Source: UM-FILTER-47-13 sp964445195
Lineage (GTDB): Bacteria; Pseudomonadota; Alphaproteobacteria; Micavibrionales; Micavibrionaceae
Assembly (NCBI GenBank): GCA_964445195.1
Contig: CAYUKA010000004.1
Location: forward strand, 60,674-124,673
Direction of reading: 5' to 3'
Length of the DNA: 64,000 nt
The position numbers and the translations under genes are program-made. Of this stretch, positions 62,141 through 64,000 are shown in pieces. A model generated the notes under the pieces. That model was not told where the DNA came from. It did not search any database and saw only the letters and a program-made list of their open reading frames with translations. The first letter of the stretch is position 1; each line of letters opens with the position of its first letter.

Positions 62141-62476
62141 ATGAAAAGAAAGATAATCGGATTAATGGCAGGATTCGCATTGGCTGCCTGTGCTGTTCAT
62201 GCAGGTACTACGGTCTTCCATGCCCCGTCCGCAAAAGCGCAATTTTCTGAACTACATGACGGTTTAGAGAGTAAATACGGCACTGAAATTCAAAGTGTCG
62301 GCACTGTTAAAACACAAAGGATGTCTCGTAACTTTTTCACAGCCAGCGTTCAAATAGACATCCTGTCCCCTAATCAATCCGAGATTTGCGCTTACAAGGC
62401 AAGCAGTCACCACCTTTTTGGAATACGTTTCGGACTAAATGTCAGTAAAAACTGCGCTCCGGCAACACAAAGTTAG
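62141..62476 (+). CDS. small exported protein directly upstream of secA
   Basis: A 111-residue exported protein. I chose ATG 62141; TTG 62138 is in frame but adds one residue. The N-terminus MKRKIIGLMAGFALAAC can be a lipoprotein signal (L-A-A-C17) or be cleaved later after AKA (33). The mature part is small, with two cysteines (C83, C105). Near the C-terminus it carries GIRFG (94-98), resembling the GIRAG core of the E. coli SecM arrest peptide. It ends 10 bases before the secA start. This may be a SecM-like sensor of secretion or an unrelated lipoprotein. Confidence 0.7.
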   Translation: MKRKIIGLMAGFALAACAVHAGTTVFHAPSAKAQFSELHDGLESKYGTEIQSVGTVKTQRMSRNFFTASVQIDILSPNQSEICAYKASSHHLFGIRFGLNVSKNCAPATQS

Positions 62477-62486
62477 GACATGAATA

Positions 62487-64000
62487 TTGCTTAATCTTGC
62501 CACCAAAATTTTCGGCTCCAGTAACGACCGCGTGTTGCGCAGCCTAAACAAATATGTAGATCCGATCAACGCGCTGGAACCGCAGTATGAGGGGATGAGC
62601 GACGAAGAACTGCGCGGCCAGACCGCGATCTTTCGTCAGCGTCTTGAGAACGGCGAGCCGCTCGACAACCTGCTTAACGAATCATTCGCAGTCGTCCGCG
62701 AAGCCGCCAAGCGCACGCTCGGCCAGCGCCATTTCGACGTCCAGCTGATCGGCGGAATCGCCCTGCACCAGGGCAAGATCGCCGAAATGAAAACCGGCGA
62801 GGGTAAAACCCTTGTTTCAACTCTGCCCGCCTATCTGAACGCCCTGACCGGCAAAGGCGTACATATTGTAACCGTGAACGATTATCTCGCCCAGCGTGAC
62901 GCAGCCTGGATGGGACAGATTTACAATTTCCTGGGCCTCAGCGTGGGCTGTATCACCGGCAATATCGAGGATTCCGACCGCAAAGCGGCCTATGCTGCCG
63001 ACATCACATACGGAACGAACAACGAACTGGGCTTTGATTACCTGCGCGACAATATGAAATATGCGCTTGATGCGATGGTCCAGCGGGAATTCCATTTCGC
63101 CATCGTTGACGAGGTCGATTCGATCCTGATCGACGAGGCCCGGACGCCGCTGATCATTTCCGGCCCGTCTGAAGCCACATCATCGCTGTATGTCGAAGTC
63201 GACAAAATCATCCCGCATCTTGAGAGCAAGGATTTCGATCTCGACGAGAAGATGAAAACCGTGACCTTCACCGATGAAGGCACCGAACATGTCGAGGAGT
63301 TGTTAAAAGAACACGACATCCTGACCGAGGGCAATCTGTACGATGCGCATAACATTGCGCTGGTGCATCATGTCAACCAGGCGCTGCGGGCGCATAAACT
63401 CTTCTTCCTCGACAAGGACTATATCGTCAAAGACGACAAGGTCGTGATTATTGACGAATTCACCGGCCGGATGATGGAAGGGCGGCGCTTTTCCGACGGC
63501 CTGCACCAGGCACTGGAAGCCAAGGAAAATGTCGCGATCCAGAATGAGAACCAGACACTGGCCTCGATCACCTTCCAGAATTATTTCCGCATGTACCCGA
63601 AACTCGCGGGTATGACCGGCACCGCGATGACCGAGGCTACGGAATTCGCCGATATCTATAATCTGGGCGTCGTTGAAATCCCGACAAATGTGCAGGTTGC
63701 GCGGCTTGATCACGACGACAAAATCTACAAAACCCTGGCTGAAAAGGAACAGGCCGCGATCAAACTGATCAAGGAATGCGGCAAACGCAAGCAGCCCGTA
63801 CTGGTCGGCACCACCTCGATTGAAAAATCGGAAACACTGTCAGCCCTGCTCAAGAAAGCCAAGATCAAGCATAACGTCCTGAACGCCCGTTATCACGAGC
63901 AGGAAGCCCATATCATCGCTCAGGCCGGGCGGCCGGGCGCGGTGACAATCGCCACAAACATGGCCGGCCGCGGTACCGACATCCAGCTCGGCGGCAACTT
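62487..64000 (+). CDS. secA: preprotein translocase ATPase SecA (5' part)
   Basis: The motor of Sec-dependent export. The visible 504 codons run off the right edge; a full SecA would be about 900 residues. The start is TTG 62487 (MLNLATKIFGSSNDR), with AGGA upstream and an in-frame TGA two codons before it, so no earlier start is possible. NBD1 contains MKTGEGKT (Walker A), DVQLIGGIALHQGKIAEM and VDEVDSILIDEARTPLIISG (Walker B DEVD region). It is followed by the preprotein cross-linking domain and FTGRMMEGRR, and near the end VGTTSIEKSE and ATNMAGRGTDI of NBD2. Confidence 0.97.
   Translation, partial: MLNLATKIFGSSNDRVLRSLNKYVDPINALEPQYEGMSDEELRGQTAIFRQRLENGEPLDNLLNESFAVVREAAKRTLGQRHFDVQLIGGIALHQGKIAEMKTGEGKTLVSTLPAYLNALTGKGVHIVTVNDYLAQRDAAWMGQIYNFLGLSVGCITGNIEDSDRKAAYAADITYGTNNELGFDYLRDNMKYALDAMVQREFHFAIVDEVDSILIDEARTPLIISGPSEATSSLYVEVDKIIPHLESKDFDLDEKMKTVTFTDEGTEHVEELLKEHDILTEGNLYDAHNIALVHHVNQALRAHKLFFLDKDYIVKDDKVVIIDEFTGRMMEGRRFSDGLHQALEAKENVAIQNENQTLASITFQNYFRMYPKLAGMTGTAMTEATEFADIYNLGVVEIPTNVQVARLDHDDKIYKTLAEKEQAAIKLIKECGKRKQPVLVGTTSIEKSETLSALLKKAKIKHNVLNARYHEQEAHIIAQAGRPGAVTIATNMAGRGTDIQLGGN

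Overview
The window reads as chromosomal DNA of an alphaproteobacterium, most plausibly from a Rhodospirillales- or Micavibrionales-like lineage. This is inferred from gene families and order, not from a 16S or a marker tree. Supporting genes are gatCAB, a DUF4167 protein next to clpB, the lysC / prfA / prmC block beside ubiG, DUF2125 and DUF4175 (TIGR02302-like) proteins, a HIG1-type small membrane protein, a Fur/Mur-type regulator with an HHHH motif, and intracellular PHB depolymerases. Genes are dense, with many 1-4 base overlaps. No integrase, transposase, phage structural gene, rRNA or CRISPR array was seen. One tRNA-Ser(GCU) is present.

Layout. 0-6.7 kb (minus strand): Fur-family regulator, PAS histidine kinase, uracil phosphoribosyltransferase, degenerate GGDEF protein, a Tgt-family protein lacking the zinc cysteines, L28, and a CobD/CbiB-like membrane protein. 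6.8-12.7 kb (plus): two PhaZ-type depolymerases separated by a 130-bp MITE-like palindrome, a YgjP-type metalloprotease, an acidic orphan and a methyltransferase. 12.7-19 kb: a small membrane protein, ruvX, then gatC-gatA, two paralogous cysteine-rich secreted proteins and gatB, and a convergent secreted orphan.

19-34 kb is the accessory-looking part. A plus-strand run (684-aa orphan, DUF4177 protein, duplicated four-helix membrane protein, double-TerD protein) is followed by tRNA-Ser, further orphans and a phosphotransferase. Then comes a five-gene minus-strand locus: a 133-aa protein, an acidic-linker protein, a coiled-coil protein reminiscent of TelA, a ClpB-like AAA+ protein whose first ATPase site has lost its Walker A lysine, and a single-span membrane protein with a cysteine-containing outer domain. 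I consider this the best candidate for an undescribed system, probably a membrane-linked stress or disaggregation machine related to the Ter systems. Its function is not shown by the sequence.

34-49 kb returns to housekeeping: leucyl aminopeptidase, a MurC/Mpl-like ligase with an upstream lipoprotein gene, clpB, DUF4167, prmC, prfA, rodZ, lysC, ubiG, a HIG1-type protein, a pentapeptide-repeat protein, a TlpA-like thioredoxin, an LptM-like lipoprotein and lysA. 49-57.9 kb holds DUF4175, a zinc-ribbon membrane protein and a tightly overlapping six-gene run (secreted protein, ftsE, ftsX, DUF218, plsC, DUF2125) pointing to envelope and division. 57.7-61 kb (minus) carries tyrA, a chorismate-mutase fusion, a methyltransferase and a Nudix hydrolase. 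The window ends with a parvulin-type isomerase, divergent from a small exported protein and secA. That small protein sits directly upstream of secA and carries a GIRFG motif reminiscent of the SecM arrest peptide. secA starts at TTG and runs off the right edge.
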